A DNA stretch of 64,000 nt from VRUE01 sp963707965 (GCA_963707965.1 CAVPRR010000004.1:558001-622000); one strand, 5' to 3'; counted from the stretch's first letter, positions 28,501 to 36,470 are shown. The notes: generated by a model from the letters alone, not told the origin. Numbers and translations: made by a program.

Positions 28501-29675
28501 ACACGCCCGAAGCCAACTACTGCGGCCCGGATTCGTTTACCTACCAGCTGAACGGCGGCTCCGAAGCCACGGTCTCGGTGACGGTGACCTGCGCGGACGA
28601 CCCGCCAGTGGCCGTCAACGACTCAGCCACCATGACCGAGGACTCGGGCCCTGAAGCAGTGGCCGTCCTCGCCAATGACACCGACGTCGACGGGGGTTCG
28701 AAGGCAGTCGCAGCCAAGACGAATGGCGCCCACGGCACGGTTGCGATCACGGGAGGCGGGACAGGTCTGAGCTATACGCCGGACGCCAGCTACTGCGGCC
28801 CGGACTCCTTCAGCTACCAGCTGAACGGTGGCTCCGAAGCGACCGTCTCGATCACCGTCACCTGTGTGGACGACGCGCCCAACGCCGTCAACGACTCAGA
28901 CACCGTCTCAGAGGACTCCGGCGCAGGGGCGATCGATGTCCTCGCGAACGACACGGACATCGACGGGGGCCTTCGATCGATCGTCGGCAGGACCAACGGA
29001 TCCCACGGCTCCGTGGCGATCATCGGTGCAGGCGCCGGCCTCACCTACACCCCCGAAGCCAACTACTGCGGCCCGGACTCCTTCACCTACACCCTGAACG
29101 GCGGATCGGCCGGCACGGTCTCGATCACGGTCACCTGCGTCGAAGAGGAAGCTGCCCCGACTCCCTCGCCCTCTTCCCCCGCTCCGTCAAGCAGCGGGGA
29201 CACCTCGAGCCCGAGGGGCTCCTCCACGGTGGTCAACATCACTCCCGGGGTTGGGGTCCTCTCCGGCCGGCATCGGCCGAGGGTGGCGATCAAGGGGATC
29301 TATGCGTTCTTCACGTTGACCTGCAAGTTCACCGACCGGGACTGCAGAGGCAAGGTCATCGTCAACGCCAGCGTGCCGAGCGTCTCTCTCGGAGCGTCCA
29401 CGCGCAAGGTGACCCTGGTCAAGGGCCGATTCCGGATTGGAGCCCGCCGAAGCGTGCTTGTCCGCGCAAGGCTCAGACGGCGCGGTCGCCGGCTGCTTGG
29501 GACCAAGCGAAGCCTGCGAGGCATCGGGGGGCAGATGGCCATCGTCGATGTCGGCAACGGCGAACGCGGCTCGATCGAGGTCACCCTCGTGCGGCGTCCC
29601 AGGGCGAGCCTCCTGCCTGAGGGGAAGAGGAAGGGAAGGAGCTCGGCTGCCCATCGACATGGGAGGGCCTCGTGA
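25521..29675 (+). CDS. Large secreted protein: 14 RCC1 repeats plus 4 cadherin-like repeats
   Basis: About 1384 residues from GTG 25521, chosen because it puts the signal peptide (LAALGALCVVAAVIWPAEP, cut near HADA) at the N-terminus; 25467 and 25359 are other starts. Residues ~45-845 are 14 RCC1-type units of 53-57 residues, each with CALLDNGTVRCWG, GQLGYGNT and GDNETP. RCC1 propellers have seven blades, so 14 fit two propellers. Residues ~845-1210 are four tandem-95/cadherin-like units (VNEDTATPLDVLANDTD ... YCGPDSFTYQLNGGSEATV). The C-terminal ~170 residues are a Pro/Ser linker and a basic, strand-rich domain (about 1250-1384). There is no LPXTG or membrane anchor. An extracellular binding role is inferred. 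Confidence 0.9.
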   Translation: MFGGSGALLRAAVRRLAALGALCVVAAVIWPAEPAHADAFSRSNSLLSGRIDTGYWDTCAIVADGKLYCWGYGNWGTLGNGNTEDVGDDETPAEAGPVDIGAGRTAVQVSGGEGHMCAVLDNGTVRCWGFNASGQLGYGNTERIGDDETPAEAGPVDLGAGRTAVQVSAGASHSCALLDNGTVRCWGFGSYGALGYGNKANVGDDETPGSVAPVDLGAGRTAVQISVGGGSTCALLDNGTVLCWGFGYWGSLGYGSTESIGDNETPGSVGPVNLGAGRRAVAISAAGGHTCALLDNGSVKCWGTGVDGRLGYGNTNDILSPSSVGTVNLGAGRTAVRISAGTSHTCALLDNGTVLCWGEGLYGQLGYANQSSVGDNETPASVGPVDLGAGRKAIAIMGGKYFTCALLDTGAVRCWGESFYGQLGYGSTDRIGDNETPAEAGPVDLGTAHGVRETATGTSHSCALLDTGAVRCWGLNSSGQLGYGNTTMIGDNESPGAAGPVDLGERSAVQLAAGEAHTCALLDDGTVRCWGRGTNGQLGNGSTESVGDNETLAEAGPVDLGGESAVVIAAGANHTCALTTTGAVRCWGLNSSGQLGYGNTLDIGDDETPGSVGPVSLGLSATAIFAGANHTCARLDDGTLRCWGLGTSGRLGYANTNTIGDNEMPSTAGAVNVGRNPTVVSAGGSHTCARLDDGTLRCWGLGTSGRLGYANTNTIGDNETPSTAGAISVGRSATAIAAGGSHTCTRFDDGGVRCWGLNSSGQLGYGNTETIGDNETPSLVGTVDLGTGRSALSLSTGADHTCATLENGTLRCWGLNSSGQLGYGNTETIGDNETPGSVGPVDFEDDPPTAVDDSVTVNEDTATPLDVLANDTDPDGSTKLIEAKTDGTHGTVSIAGGGTGLTYTPEANYCGPDSFTYQLNGGSEATVSVSVTCVDDLPTAVEDEATLPEDAGATAIPVLANDTDIDGGPKEIVAKTDGTHGTVSIAGGGTGLTYTPEANYCGPDSFTYQLNGGSEATVSVTVTCADDPPVAVNDSATMTEDSGPEAVAVLANDTDVDGGSKAVAAKTNGAHGTVAITGGGTGLSYTPDASYCGPDSFSYQLNGGSEATVSITVTCVDDAPNAVNDSDTVSEDSGAGAIDVLANDTDIDGGLRSIVGRTNGSHGSVAIIGAGAGLTYTPEANYCGPDSFTYTLNGGSAGTVSITVTCVEEEAAPTPSPSSPAPSSSGDTSSPRGSSTVVNITPGVGVLSGRHRPRVAIKGIYAFFTLTCKFTDRDCRGKVIVNASVPSVSLGASTRKVTLVKGRFRIGARRSVLVRARLRRRGRRLLGTKRSLRGIGGQMAIVDVGNGERGSIEVTLVRRPRASLLPEGKRKGRSSAAHRHGRAS
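28167..28294. repeat. 128-base perfect direct repeat in cadherin-like units, copy 1
   Basis: Identical to 28440-28567, 273 bases (91 codons) apart. It covers the C-terminal half of the first cadherin-like unit. Units 3 and 4 have diverged, so units 1 and 2 are the youngest pair. Confidence 0.95.
28440..28567. repeat. 128-base perfect direct repeat in cadherin-like units, copy 2
   Basis: Second copy of 28167-28294, within cadherin-like unit 2 of the large secreted protein. Confidence 0.95.
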
Positions 29676-29718
29676 TTCGAGTAGCGGACTCCCGAGCGTC
29701 GAGAGGGGTGGGCACCCC

Positions 29719-29931
29719 ATGAAGGTTTGCGCACGCAGTCGTATGCTCGCGGGAGCGCTGCTGCTAATCGCCGCAGCAGTACTGCTGTTCCTTGGAGTGG
29801 TGGGGTTGGCAGCCGCGCCGGCCCGGACTGAGCAGTCCTCCTCGCGGTCCCACTTGCTCTTCTCGGGTCGGATGGATGCCGGCCCGTACCACGTTGGCCG
29901 CGTTGGGGACTATGCGTTGATGCGGCGGTAG
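29719..29931 (+). pseudogene. Truncated N-terminus of an RCC1-type secreted protein
   Basis: 70 codons. A signal peptide (LAGALLLIAAAVLLFLGVVG) is followed by SSSRSHLLFSGRMDAGPYHVG, which aligns with FSRSNSLLSGRIDTGYWD at the start of the large RCC1 protein just upstream. The likeness ends there; the frame stops after GDYALMRR, overlapping the 3' end of the converging FGGY kinase by 22 bases. So it looks like the remaining head of a second RCC1 gene whose repeats were lost. It might still be made as a small secreted peptide. Confidence 0.65.
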
Positions 29932-31496
29932 AGGCGCCGGTTGGCTCGGTAGAGGTCGAGGAAGTGTTCGAACTGCCGGTCGTGGACGCCGCGTGCCGAC
30001 GCGTCGGGCGCATACGTGGCAGTCAGCTCCACCGCCGCAGGGATTTCATCGGGGCTGAGCTCGCCGAGTGCCACGAAGCCAGCCAGCGCGGCGCCCACGG
30101 CATTGGCGTAGCGGGGGTTGGCGACCTGGCCCACATCGCACCCAAGGACGTCGGCGAGGATCTGGCACCAGGTCGGGGAGAGGGCGGCCCCGCCGATCAG
30201 GCTGAGCCGCTCGAAGCGCTGCCCCGCAAAGCGCTCGACGGCGCCCTTCAGCCAGCGCAGGTTGTAGGCGACGCCCTCCATCGTTGCCCGCACGTAGTGG
30301 GCGCGGGTGGTGGCCAGCGACTGGTTGAAGAAGGCGCTGCGCGTGAAGGGGTCCTCGTGGGGCGCGTTGACGCCGTTCAGCCAGGGGGTGAAGATCAGAT
30401 CATCGCTGCCCGCCGGAACGCCTGCCGCCTGGCGGTCGAGAAGCTCGTACAGATCGGGGGGCGGCGCGGCGCCTTCGGCAACGGTGCCGTAGAGGATGTT
30501 GCGAGCGACGAACTCCAGGCAGCGGCCGGCGGCGCCCTGCTCCGCAACCACCTGGTGGCACCCCGGGAGCGCCGCCGGGCTGGTGCCGATCAGGTGCCGC
30601 AGGTCGGTCTTCTTGCCGGCCACGAGGCAGGACAGCCAGGAGCTGGTGCCAATCGAGATGTAGCCCTGGCCCTCCGCGACGATCCCCGCCCCGATCGTCG
30701 CCGCCAGGCTGTCGGGGAGGCCGCTCAGCACGCGGGTCTGCGGCCCCAGGCCGAGCTCCCTGCACGCTGCTGGAGCGAGCGTGCCCAGGACGGCGTCCAC
30801 CGGGACCAGCTCCGGGAGCTTGGCGGGGTCGATCCCGGCCCGGCGAACCAGCCGCGCGTCGTAGTCGACGCGGCTCACGTCGCGGTTGTCGCTGAGCCAG
30901 TAGGGGTAGATCGTCCCGAAGGAGGCGGCGCAGCGGCCGCAGAGGCGGAGGTTGAGGTAGTCCATCGGCTCGAGGAACGCCGCCGCCGCCTCGTAGACCT
31001 CAGGCCGCTCGTTCTTGAAGTAGAGGAGGTGGCCGAGGCCGTCGATTCCCGACAGCACCGGCGCGCCGCCGGTCAGCCGCAGCCAGCGCGGCAGCTTGGC
31101 GACGCTGTAGCCGCCGACCTTGATGGGGCCGTTGACCAGCTCCCTCACGTAGGGGCCGCCGCGGGTGTCCATCCAGGAGATCGCGTTGGCGAGCGCCCGG
31201 CCCTCGGTGTCGACCGGGACAGTCACGGCCCACTGGGTCGCGCAGCGAACGGCGACGACACTCTCGGGCGCCAGCCCGGAGCTCTCCAGGGCCTCACGCG
31301 CCGCCTCGACCACCGCCTGCCACCACTGCTCGGGGTCCTGCTCGGCGCCGCCGCCGGGGAGGTGCAGCATCTCGATCTCACGGATTGCCGCGGCGGCGAT
31401 CTGCCCCTGGCGCGAGACCAGGGCGGCCTTCGCCGTACCGGTTCCCATGTCAATCGCGAGAATGTGCCGGGAGTCCTCCCCGGGGTCGGGCGTCAC
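29910..31496 (-). CDS. FGGY-family carbohydrate kinase
   Basis: 528 residues, two actin-like domains. The phosphate-binding loop is ILAIDMGTGTAKAALV; ATQWAVTVPVD and ISWMDTRGG lie in the sugar-facing region; GLPDSLAATIGAGIVAEGQ and SLIGGAALSPTWCQILADVLG form the ADP site. It most resembles xylulokinase-like members, but the substrate is not predictable. Its start overlaps the stop of the upstream PLP lyase gene by four bases, so the two are one operon and probably act on one compound. The 3' end overlaps the truncated RCC1 gene. Confidence 0.88.
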   Translation of the reverse strand: MTPDPGEDSRHILAIDMGTGTAKAALVSRQGQIAAAAIREIEMLHLPGGGAEQDPEQWWQAVVEAAREALESSGLAPESVVAVRCATQWAVTVPVDTEGRALANAISWMDTRGGPYVRELVNGPIKVGGYSVAKLPRWLRLTGGAPVLSGIDGLGHLLYFKNERPEVYEAAAAFLEPMDYLNLRLCGRCAASFGTIYPYWLSDNRDVSRVDYDARLVRRAGIDPAKLPELVPVDAVLGTLAPAACRELGLGPQTRVLSGLPDSLAATIGAGIVAEGQGYISIGTSSWLSCLVAGKKTDLRHLIGTSPAALPGCHQVVAEQGAAGRCLEFVARNILYGTVAEGAAPPPDLYELLDRQAAGVPAGSDDLIFTPWLNGVNAPHEDPFTRSAFFNQSLATTRAHYVRATMEGVAYNLRWLKGAVERFAGQRFERLSLIGGAALSPTWCQILADVLGCDVGQVANPRYANAVGAALAGFVALGELSPDEIPAAVELTATYAPDASARGVHDRQFEHFLDLYRANRRLYRRINA

Positions 31497-32905
31497 GGCT
31501 GGGGCGCGGGGACGCTGGTCGCGTCGAGGTAGCCGACCAGCAGATCGCCGGTCGGGGGCATACCCGGGCCGCCCCCTCCATAGAGGGCGCCGCTTCGGGG
31601 TGGGGTGGAGGGCGGGTCCTTCGCGTAGGCGACCGCCTCGCCCAGGTTGGCGGCGAACGCCTCGGCCACCCCCGGCTCGGTGTTCGGCCGGGTCACGCAG
31701 AAGTGCAGCCCCGGCGGCAGCTGGCAGCCGTTCATCCGCCAGCCTCGATCCTGCAGTGCGTCGTTGACGTGCCAGATGTCGAGCTCGTCGGAGCCGAAGG
31801 CGACCATGAACGGCGAGTGGCCGAGCGTCCTCAGCTCCGGAATGGATTCGATCGTCCCCCGCAGCGCGGCCGCCGTGGCGAGGATCCGCTCGGCCAGCTC
31901 AAGGTAGCCCCGCTCACCCAGGCTGACCATCGCCGCCCAGGTGGCCGCGATCAGCCCCTCGGAGCGGCTGCCGGCGATGCCGGGCGAGGCGTAGATCCCG
32001 CCCGGCCAGTCCGTGCTCACGAAGTACTGGTGGTGGCGCAGGTCCGGGTTGCGATAGAGCAGCACCCCGGTCCCCTTCGGCGCGTAGCCGTACTTGTGGG
32101 TGTCGGCCGAGATCGAGGTGACGCCGGGCAGGCGGAAGTCCCAGGGCGGCAGGTCCTGCCCCAGGCGCTCGGCCCAGGGCAGGATGAAGCCGCCCAGGCA
32201 GCCGTCGACATGGAGACCGATGTCGTGTGCCAGCGCCAGCTCGGAGAGCTCGGCGATCGGGTCGATGACCCCGTGCGGGTAGGTGCCCGCCGAGCCGACC
32301 AGCGCGACCGTCTGCGGGCCGATCGCTGCGGCGATTGCCTCAACGTCCGCGCGGAAATCGTCCGTGACCGGCGTCTGGATCGCCTTGACGCCGAGGTAGT
32401 GCGCGCCCTTGAGGAGCGCCACGTGCGCCGTCGCCGGCATCACGACCTCCGGCTCGGCGACGCCCCGCTCGCGGCCGCGCTCGCGATAGGTGAGCATCGC
32501 GCTGATCAGACTCTCGCTGCCGCCGGAGGTGAGGACGCCGCAGGGGGCGTCCCCCTCGCCGCCGGCTGCGTCCCCGTTCAGCAGCCCCAGCGCCATCGAG
32601 ATGATCTCGCCCTCGAACTTGGTGGCGCTCGGGTACATGTCGCGCTGCAGCACGTTCATATGGGCGAACTGGCGGTAGACCTCCGCCAGGAATGCGAAGT
32701 GCTCCTCACCGCCGTGATACAGCGACCCCGAGATCTTCCCCTGGCGAGCAGGCGCGTCCTCCCGCTCGGACATCTCGCCCACCATCGCCAGCAGCCGCTC
32801 CCGATCGACTCCCCTCTCGGGCAGCCGCCGGTGGGCCTCGTAGCGATCGCGGTAGGGGTAGAGGAAGTCGAGAATGTCCTCGCCGCTGTTGTCCGCTGCG
32901 GTCAC
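31493..32905 (-). CDS. PLP-dependent lyase of the sphingosine-1-phosphate lyase family
   Basis: 470 residues, soluble, fold type I. The PLP Lys is Lys271 in SADTHKYGYAPKG and the ring-binding Asp is Asp234 (LHVDGCLGGF). The following STDWPGGIYASPGIAGSRS is a hallmark of S1P lyases. The family cleaves phosphorylated sphingoid bases to an aldehyde and phosphoethanolamine, or decarboxylates amino acids. No membrane segment precedes it, unlike the eukaryotic enzymes. The last ~35 residues are a Pro/Gly-rich tail. It is the first gene of a two-gene operon with the FGGY kinase. A kinase feeding a phosphate-requiring lyase would mirror sphingosine kinase/lyase; this is inference. Confidence 0.88.
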   Translation of the reverse strand: MTAADNSGEDILDFLYPYRDRYEAHRRLPERGVDRERLLAMVGEMSEREDAPARQGKISGSLYHGGEEHFAFLAEVYRQFAHMNVLQRDMYPSATKFEGEIISMALGLLNGDAAGGEGDAPCGVLTSGGSESLISAMLTYRERGRERGVAEPEVVMPATAHVALLKGAHYLGVKAIQTPVTDDFRADVEAIAAAIGPQTVALVGSAGTYPHGVIDPIAELSELALAHDIGLHVDGCLGGFILPWAERLGQDLPPWDFRLPGVTSISADTHKYGYAPKGTGVLLYRNPDLRHHQYFVSTDWPGGIYASPGIAGSRSEGLIAATWAAMVSLGERGYLELAERILATAAALRGTIESIPELRTLGHSPFMVAFGSDELDIWHVNDALQDRGWRMNGCQLPPGLHFCVTRPNTEPGVAEAFAANLGEAVAYAKDPPSTPPRSGALYGGGGPGMPPTGDLLVGYLDATSVPAPQP

Positions 32906-33166
32906 CTCTCTCCTCCTCTCGCCAGGAACGGTTTGCCGGATCCCGAGATGGGCGAAACCGTATCGACTGGGTCCGGGGGGTGAGCCGGGCCTCTGCGGAT
33001 ATCCCCGGCGCCGCCTCCGGCACTCAATTACGCCGAGGTGTGCCCGGCGAACAGTCCCACCGATCCCACGACCTGGACCTCGTGCGAGGCGAAGATGCGG
33101 GCAAGGGGGTCTATGGCCGCCACAGCACCGCTACCCGACGGCGCAGCGCGATCACGGCCAGAACCC

Positions 33167-33835
33167 TCATGGGGCGATCAGCTGCCGGGCGGCTGCGTAG
33201 GCTTCGAACGCTTCTGGGCCCGGTGTGCTCGCCGCTCCGCTGCGCGCCCACTCCTCGGTGCCGGCGGCGTTGTGGCGCTGCCGCCAGCCGGGGTCGGGAT
33301 GACCCATGATCTTGCGCTGCAGCTTGTTGAAGCCGTAGAGGACCGCCTCGGGGCGGGGCGGGCAACCGGGGATGTAGACGTCGATTGGCATGAACTTGTC
33401 GGCCCCCTGCACCACGGCGTAGTTGGAGAACATCCCGCCGCTCGAGGAGCAGGCGCCCATCGAGATCGCCCATTTGGGCTCCAGCATCTGGTCATAGAGC
33501 CGGCGGACGATCGGCGCCATCTTGATCGATACACGCCCGGACAGGATGATCATGTCGGCCTGGCGCGGGGAGGCGCGGCCCACCTCGGCGCCGAAGCGCG
33601 CGATGTCGTGGCGGGCGGTGACGATTGACATCGGCGCCTCGATCGCGCAGCAGGCGAGCCCGAAGGTCAGTGGAAACACCGAGTTGGCCCGTGCCCAGCC
33701 GAGCATCTGCTCGAACCTGGTCATCACGACCCGTTCCTCGACATAGCGCTCCAGCTCCTCGCCCTCGAGATCTCCTCGCAGCACGTCACGGGCCCGCAGC
33801 TGCCTCATGCGCATAGTCTGTCGCTCCACCTGCAT
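33167..33835 (-). CDS. nuoB: Orphan NADH-quinone oxidoreductase subunit B
   Basis: 222 residues. All four ligands of the N2 iron-sulfur cluster are present: Cys62-Cys63 (GLACCAIE), Cys129 (MGACSSSGG) and Cys158 (IPGCPPRPE). The C-terminal ~45 residues are extra and Ala/Gly-rich. No other nuo gene is nearby, so it is either a second copy or displaced from the complex I operon. The ATG at 33835 was chosen over the upstream GTG (33865) because a TATAAC box lies 7 bases before it. Confidence 0.88.
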   Translation of the reverse strand: MQVERQTMRMRQLRARDVLRGDLEGEELERYVEERVVMTRFEQMLGWARANSVFPLTFGLACCAIEAPMSIVTARHDIARFGAEVGRASPRQADMIILSGRVSIKMAPIVRRLYDQMLEPKWAISMGACSSSGGMFSNYAVVQGADKFMPIDVYIPGCPPRPEAVLYGFNKLQRKIMGHPDPGWRQRHNAAGTEEWARSGAASTPGPEAFEAYAAARQLIAP

Positions 33836-33842
33836 CACCCGA

Positions 33843-33848
33843 GTTATA
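33843..33848 (-). promoter_or_regulatory. -10 box of nuoB
   Basis: TATAAC on the minus strand, 7 bases before the ATG, in the gap shared with the divergent peroxiredoxin gene. This gap is unusually AT-rich for the window. Confidence 0.5.
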
Positions 33849-34011
33849 CACCGACTTTGTAACACATTGCCACATAGTGCTTTTCCGCATCAACAAGCCA
33901 CAAACGAGTCCCCTGGCGCGTTGCGAGTTCTGCCCGTCTCGTCGTGGCGGGTCGCGGAGGGGTTCGCGATCCCGTGGCCCAATTCAGCCGCGTGCGAGAG
34001 GATCGACGCCG

Positions 34012-34586
34012 ATGACCGATCCGACGAGGGATTTGCATGGGCTCCCGGATGACCTGCCGGTTCCCGTGGATGACGGGGCTGCCAATCACCTGCCGGGCGC
34101 GCCGGTGCCCGCGGTGGTGTTTCCGTCAACGGCAGGGGAGACGGTGAACCTGGCCGACGTTGCGCAGGAGACGTTGGTGCTCTACGTCTATCCGGCGACC
34201 GGTGTCCCCGGCCAGCCGCTGCCCGCCGGTTGGGCGGGATCCCGGGGGCGAGGGGTTGCACGCCGCAGAGCTGCGCGTTCCGGGACCGCGCGCAGGAGCT
34301 GGGGAACCTCGGCGCTTCGGTGTTCGGCGTCAGCGCCCAGAGTCTCGCCGAGCTGCGTGAGTTCGCGGAGCGGGAGCACATTCCCTACCCGCTGCTTCAC
34401 GACGGCGAGTTTCGCCTGGCCGAGGAGCTCGGGCTGCCCAGCTTCGAGGCAGACGGCGGGCGCTACTACCGGCGCCTCACTCTTGTCGCCCGCCAGCGGC
34501 GGATCGTGAAGGTCTTCTACCCGGTGTTTCCGCCCCAGGAGAATGCGGCCGAGGTGGCGGCATGGCTTCAGCAGCACAGCGCTTGA
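34012..34586 (+). pseudogene. Peroxiredoxin (AhpC/TSA, PrxQ-like) with a one-base frameshift
   Basis: The first part (from ATG 34012) reads LPDDLPVPVDDGAANHLPG and LVLYVYPATGVPGQPLPAGW. The second part, in the frame one base back, continues GIPGARGCTPQSCAFRDRAQEL through to the stop at 34586. Joined, they make a normal peroxiredoxin of ~191 residues with peroxidatic Cys (GCTPQSC) and a resolving Cys five residues later. After the Trp codon at 34231-34233 only two bases remain before GGG ATC CCG, so one base is missing where an Asp codon is expected. As written, the catalytic Cys is not in frame with the start. It may be a true mutation or a sequencing error. Confidence 0.85.
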
Positions 34587-34651
34587 GCTGCGCGAGCGTT
34601 CAGGCCCTCGGCGGCTGAACGCTCGCGCGCAGGTTCAGGGCGCGCATGCCC

Positions 34652-35056
34652 TCAAGCGGGGGCGGGCGTCTCGGCGAACAGCTCAGCGAGCACGGCACGG
34701 TCGAAGTAGACCTCGTTGCGCTTGACCCTGTCGCCTTCCATCAGCACGAGGTCCATGCCGTCGACCTCGACCTTTCGGTCGCCGTCCTTGGGTTGCAGCG
34801 TCGCCCGCCAAAGCACGGCGACCCCGTCCGTCTCGCCGAGGAGGAAGAAGTCGCGCGTGGCCCAGTGCATCTGCCAGTGGGAGAACAGCTTGGTCAGGTA
34901 GCGGCGCATCGCGTCGCGCCCCTGGACCTCGCCGCGAGTGTTCGGGTCGCGGTAGACGATGTCCTCGGTGTAGCGCTCGAGGACCGCCTCGACATCCTGG
35001 CGATTCCAGGCGTCGTACATGAGCTTGGAATGTTGCTCGAACTCGGACCTGGTCAT
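34652..35056 (-). CDS. SnoaL/NTF2-like protein
   Basis: 134 residues, a cone-shaped alpha+beta fold. HSKLMYDAWNRQDVEAVLERYTEDIVYRDPNT is the typical opening helix and strand; the rest is four strands ending EVYFDRAVLAELF. Such proteins are small-molecule isomerases, hydrolases or binding proteins. No catalytic set can be assigned. A strong AGGAGG site precedes the ATG at 35056. It lies 41 bases downstream of the DJ-1/PfpI gene on the same strand, probably in one operon with it and the O-methyltransferase. Confidence 0.78.
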   Translation of the reverse strand: MTRSEFEQHSKLMYDAWNRQDVEAVLERYTEDIVYRDPNTRGEVQGRDAMRRYLTKLFSHWQMHWATRDFFLLGETDGVAVLWRATLQPKDGDRKVEVDGMDLVLMEGDRVKRNEVYFDRAVLAELFAETPAPA

Positions 35057-35097
35057 CGTGGCCTCCTGTTGCGGTCGCGGTCTCCTGGGAACCGGGC

Positions 35098-35751
35098 TCA
35101 GTCCTGAGCGCCGAGCCAAGTGTCGGTTGAGGCGGCCGCGGCTCTGACCGCCTCGACGATTGGGGCAGGGGCTTTGGCAGGGGAGCCGCTGTCAAATGGT
35201 GGCTGTGGGTCGTACTCGATCCCCAGCTGGACAGCCTGGGCGACCTCCGGCCCGACTGAGCGGCCGACGAGGTGCAGGGCCATGTCGATGCCCGCGGAGA
35301 CCCCGGCCGCGGTGATCGTCTTGCCGTCCTCGACGAAGCGGCCGCCGACCGGGTCGGCGCCGAACTCACGCAGGCGCTCGAGGAAGAGCCAGTGCGACGT
35401 CGCCCGCTTGCCGTCGAGCAGGCCGGCGGCGCCGAGGACGAGAGAGCCGGTGCAGACCGACGTCGTCCACCTGGTCGCCTCGTCGACCTGGCGCAGCCAG
35501 GAGAGCACCGTCTCGTCCTCGATCAGCGGCCTGTTGCCTTCGCCGCCCGGCACGAGGACGATGTCGGGGTCGGTCACCTCCTCGAGCGTGTGGTCGGCGC
35601 TGAGCCCCAGGAAGCCGCTGTCGGTGCGCACCTCTCCGCGGGAGCGCCCGACGAACTTGACCTCCCAGCCCGGCACCGAGCGAAGCACCTCATATGGCCC
35701 GATGGCATCGAGCGCGGTAAGGCGGTCGAAGACGAGGATCGCTACGTCCAT
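35098..35751 (-). CDS. DJ-1/PfpI family protein (isonitrile hydratase-like)
   Basis: 217 residues. The nucleophile elbow carries Cys100 in TSVCTGSLVLGAAGLL, with an early acidic residue in LDAIGPYEVL; DIVLVPGGEGNRP and TAAGVSAGIDMALHLVG are family blocks. The closest known types are isonitrile hydratase and the N-terminal domain of AraC-type GATase regulators, but there is no DNA-binding domain here. Its start shares one base with the stop of the O-methyltransferase gene. Confidence 0.85.
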   Translation of the reverse strand: MDVAILVFDRLTALDAIGPYEVLRSVPGWEVKFVGRSRGEVRTDSGFLGLSADHTLEEVTDPDIVLVPGGEGNRPLIEDETVLSWLRQVDEATRWTTSVCTGSLVLGAAGLLDGKRATSHWLFLERLREFGADPVGGRFVEDGKTITAAGVSAGIDMALHLVGRSVGPEVAQAVQLGIEYDPQPPFDSGSPAKAPAPIVEAVRAAAASTDTWLGAQD

Positions 35752-36416
35752 CAGCGCATCATGGCAAGGGTGAACCCGTCATAGCCCTTCGAGCCAACTG
35801 TCTGGATGGTGGTGGCGCTGACCCGGGGCTCCGCCGCGAGCATCTCGTGCAGGCGGCGTTGGGCCTGTGCGGTGGGGTCCTCGCCGGTCGTGTCGGCAAG
35901 GGTCCCGCCGCGAACAACGTTGTCGGCGACGATCAGGCTGCCCGGGGTGGAGCGATCGAGCGCCCAGGCGAAGTAGTCGGGCGTGTTGACCTTGTCGGCG
36001 TCGATGAAGGTCAGGTCGAAGGGGCCGGCTCCCTCGGCATCGAGCTCGGGGAGGGTCTCCAGCGCCGGCCCAACGCGCAGCTCGACGACCTCCGCGAGGC
36101 CGGCCCGTTCGATGTTGGCGCGCGCGACCTCGGCGTAGCGGGGGTCGGCCTCCAGGGTGATCAGGCGACTGTCGGGTGGCAGCGCGCGCGCGAGCCAGAT
36201 GGTGCTGTAGCCGCCCAGCGTTCCGAACTCGAGGATCGTCCTGGCGCCGCGGACCTGCGCGAGCAGCTGCAGCAGCTTTCCCTGCGGCGGGGAGACCTGG
36301 ATCGGCGGCAGTCCTGCTTCCACGCAAGCCCGGAGAGCCGCATCCAGCGCATCGTCATGGGGCGCCAGCAGATCGCCGACATAGCGATCGACCTCCGTCC
36401 ACACCCGCTCGTCCAT
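35751..36416 (-). CDS. Class I O-methyltransferase (CCoAMT/COMT type)
   Basis: 221 residues. SAM motif I is ILEFGTLGGYSTIWLARALP (62-81), the acidic strand end is ITLEADPRY, and the metal-binding segment is LTFIDADKVNTPDYFAWAL, followed by VADNVVRGG. These enzymes methylate catechol-like hydroxyls with Mg2+. ATG 36416 was chosen because longer frames run into a tandem repeat that encodes a low-complexity Gly/Ala tail. First gene of a likely three-gene minus-strand operon; divergent from the cupin gene. Confidence 0.87.
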   Translation of the reverse strand: MDERVWTEVDRYVGDLLAPHDDALDAALRACVEAGLPPIQVSPPQGKLLQLLAQVRGARTILEFGTLGGYSTIWLARALPPDSRLITLEADPRYAEVARANIERAGLAEVVELRVGPALETLPELDAEGAGPFDLTFIDADKVNTPDYFAWALDRSTPGSLIVADNVVRGGTLADTTGEDPTAQAQRRLHEMLAAEPRVSATTIQTVGSKGYDGFTLAMMR

Positions 36417-36470
36417 GGAGACGATTCTGCCACCGCCGTCCCACGGGCCCGCATCGAGGACATCGCCCGA

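Noticed and set aside
33023..33040. 18 bases identical to part of xerD (58984-59001)
   Set aside because: Too short to call an attachment site or a gene remnant; no flanking similarity.
32906..33166. Short plus-strand frames between the lyase gene and nuoB
   Set aside because: No start signals, domains or sensible composition; treated as non-coding.
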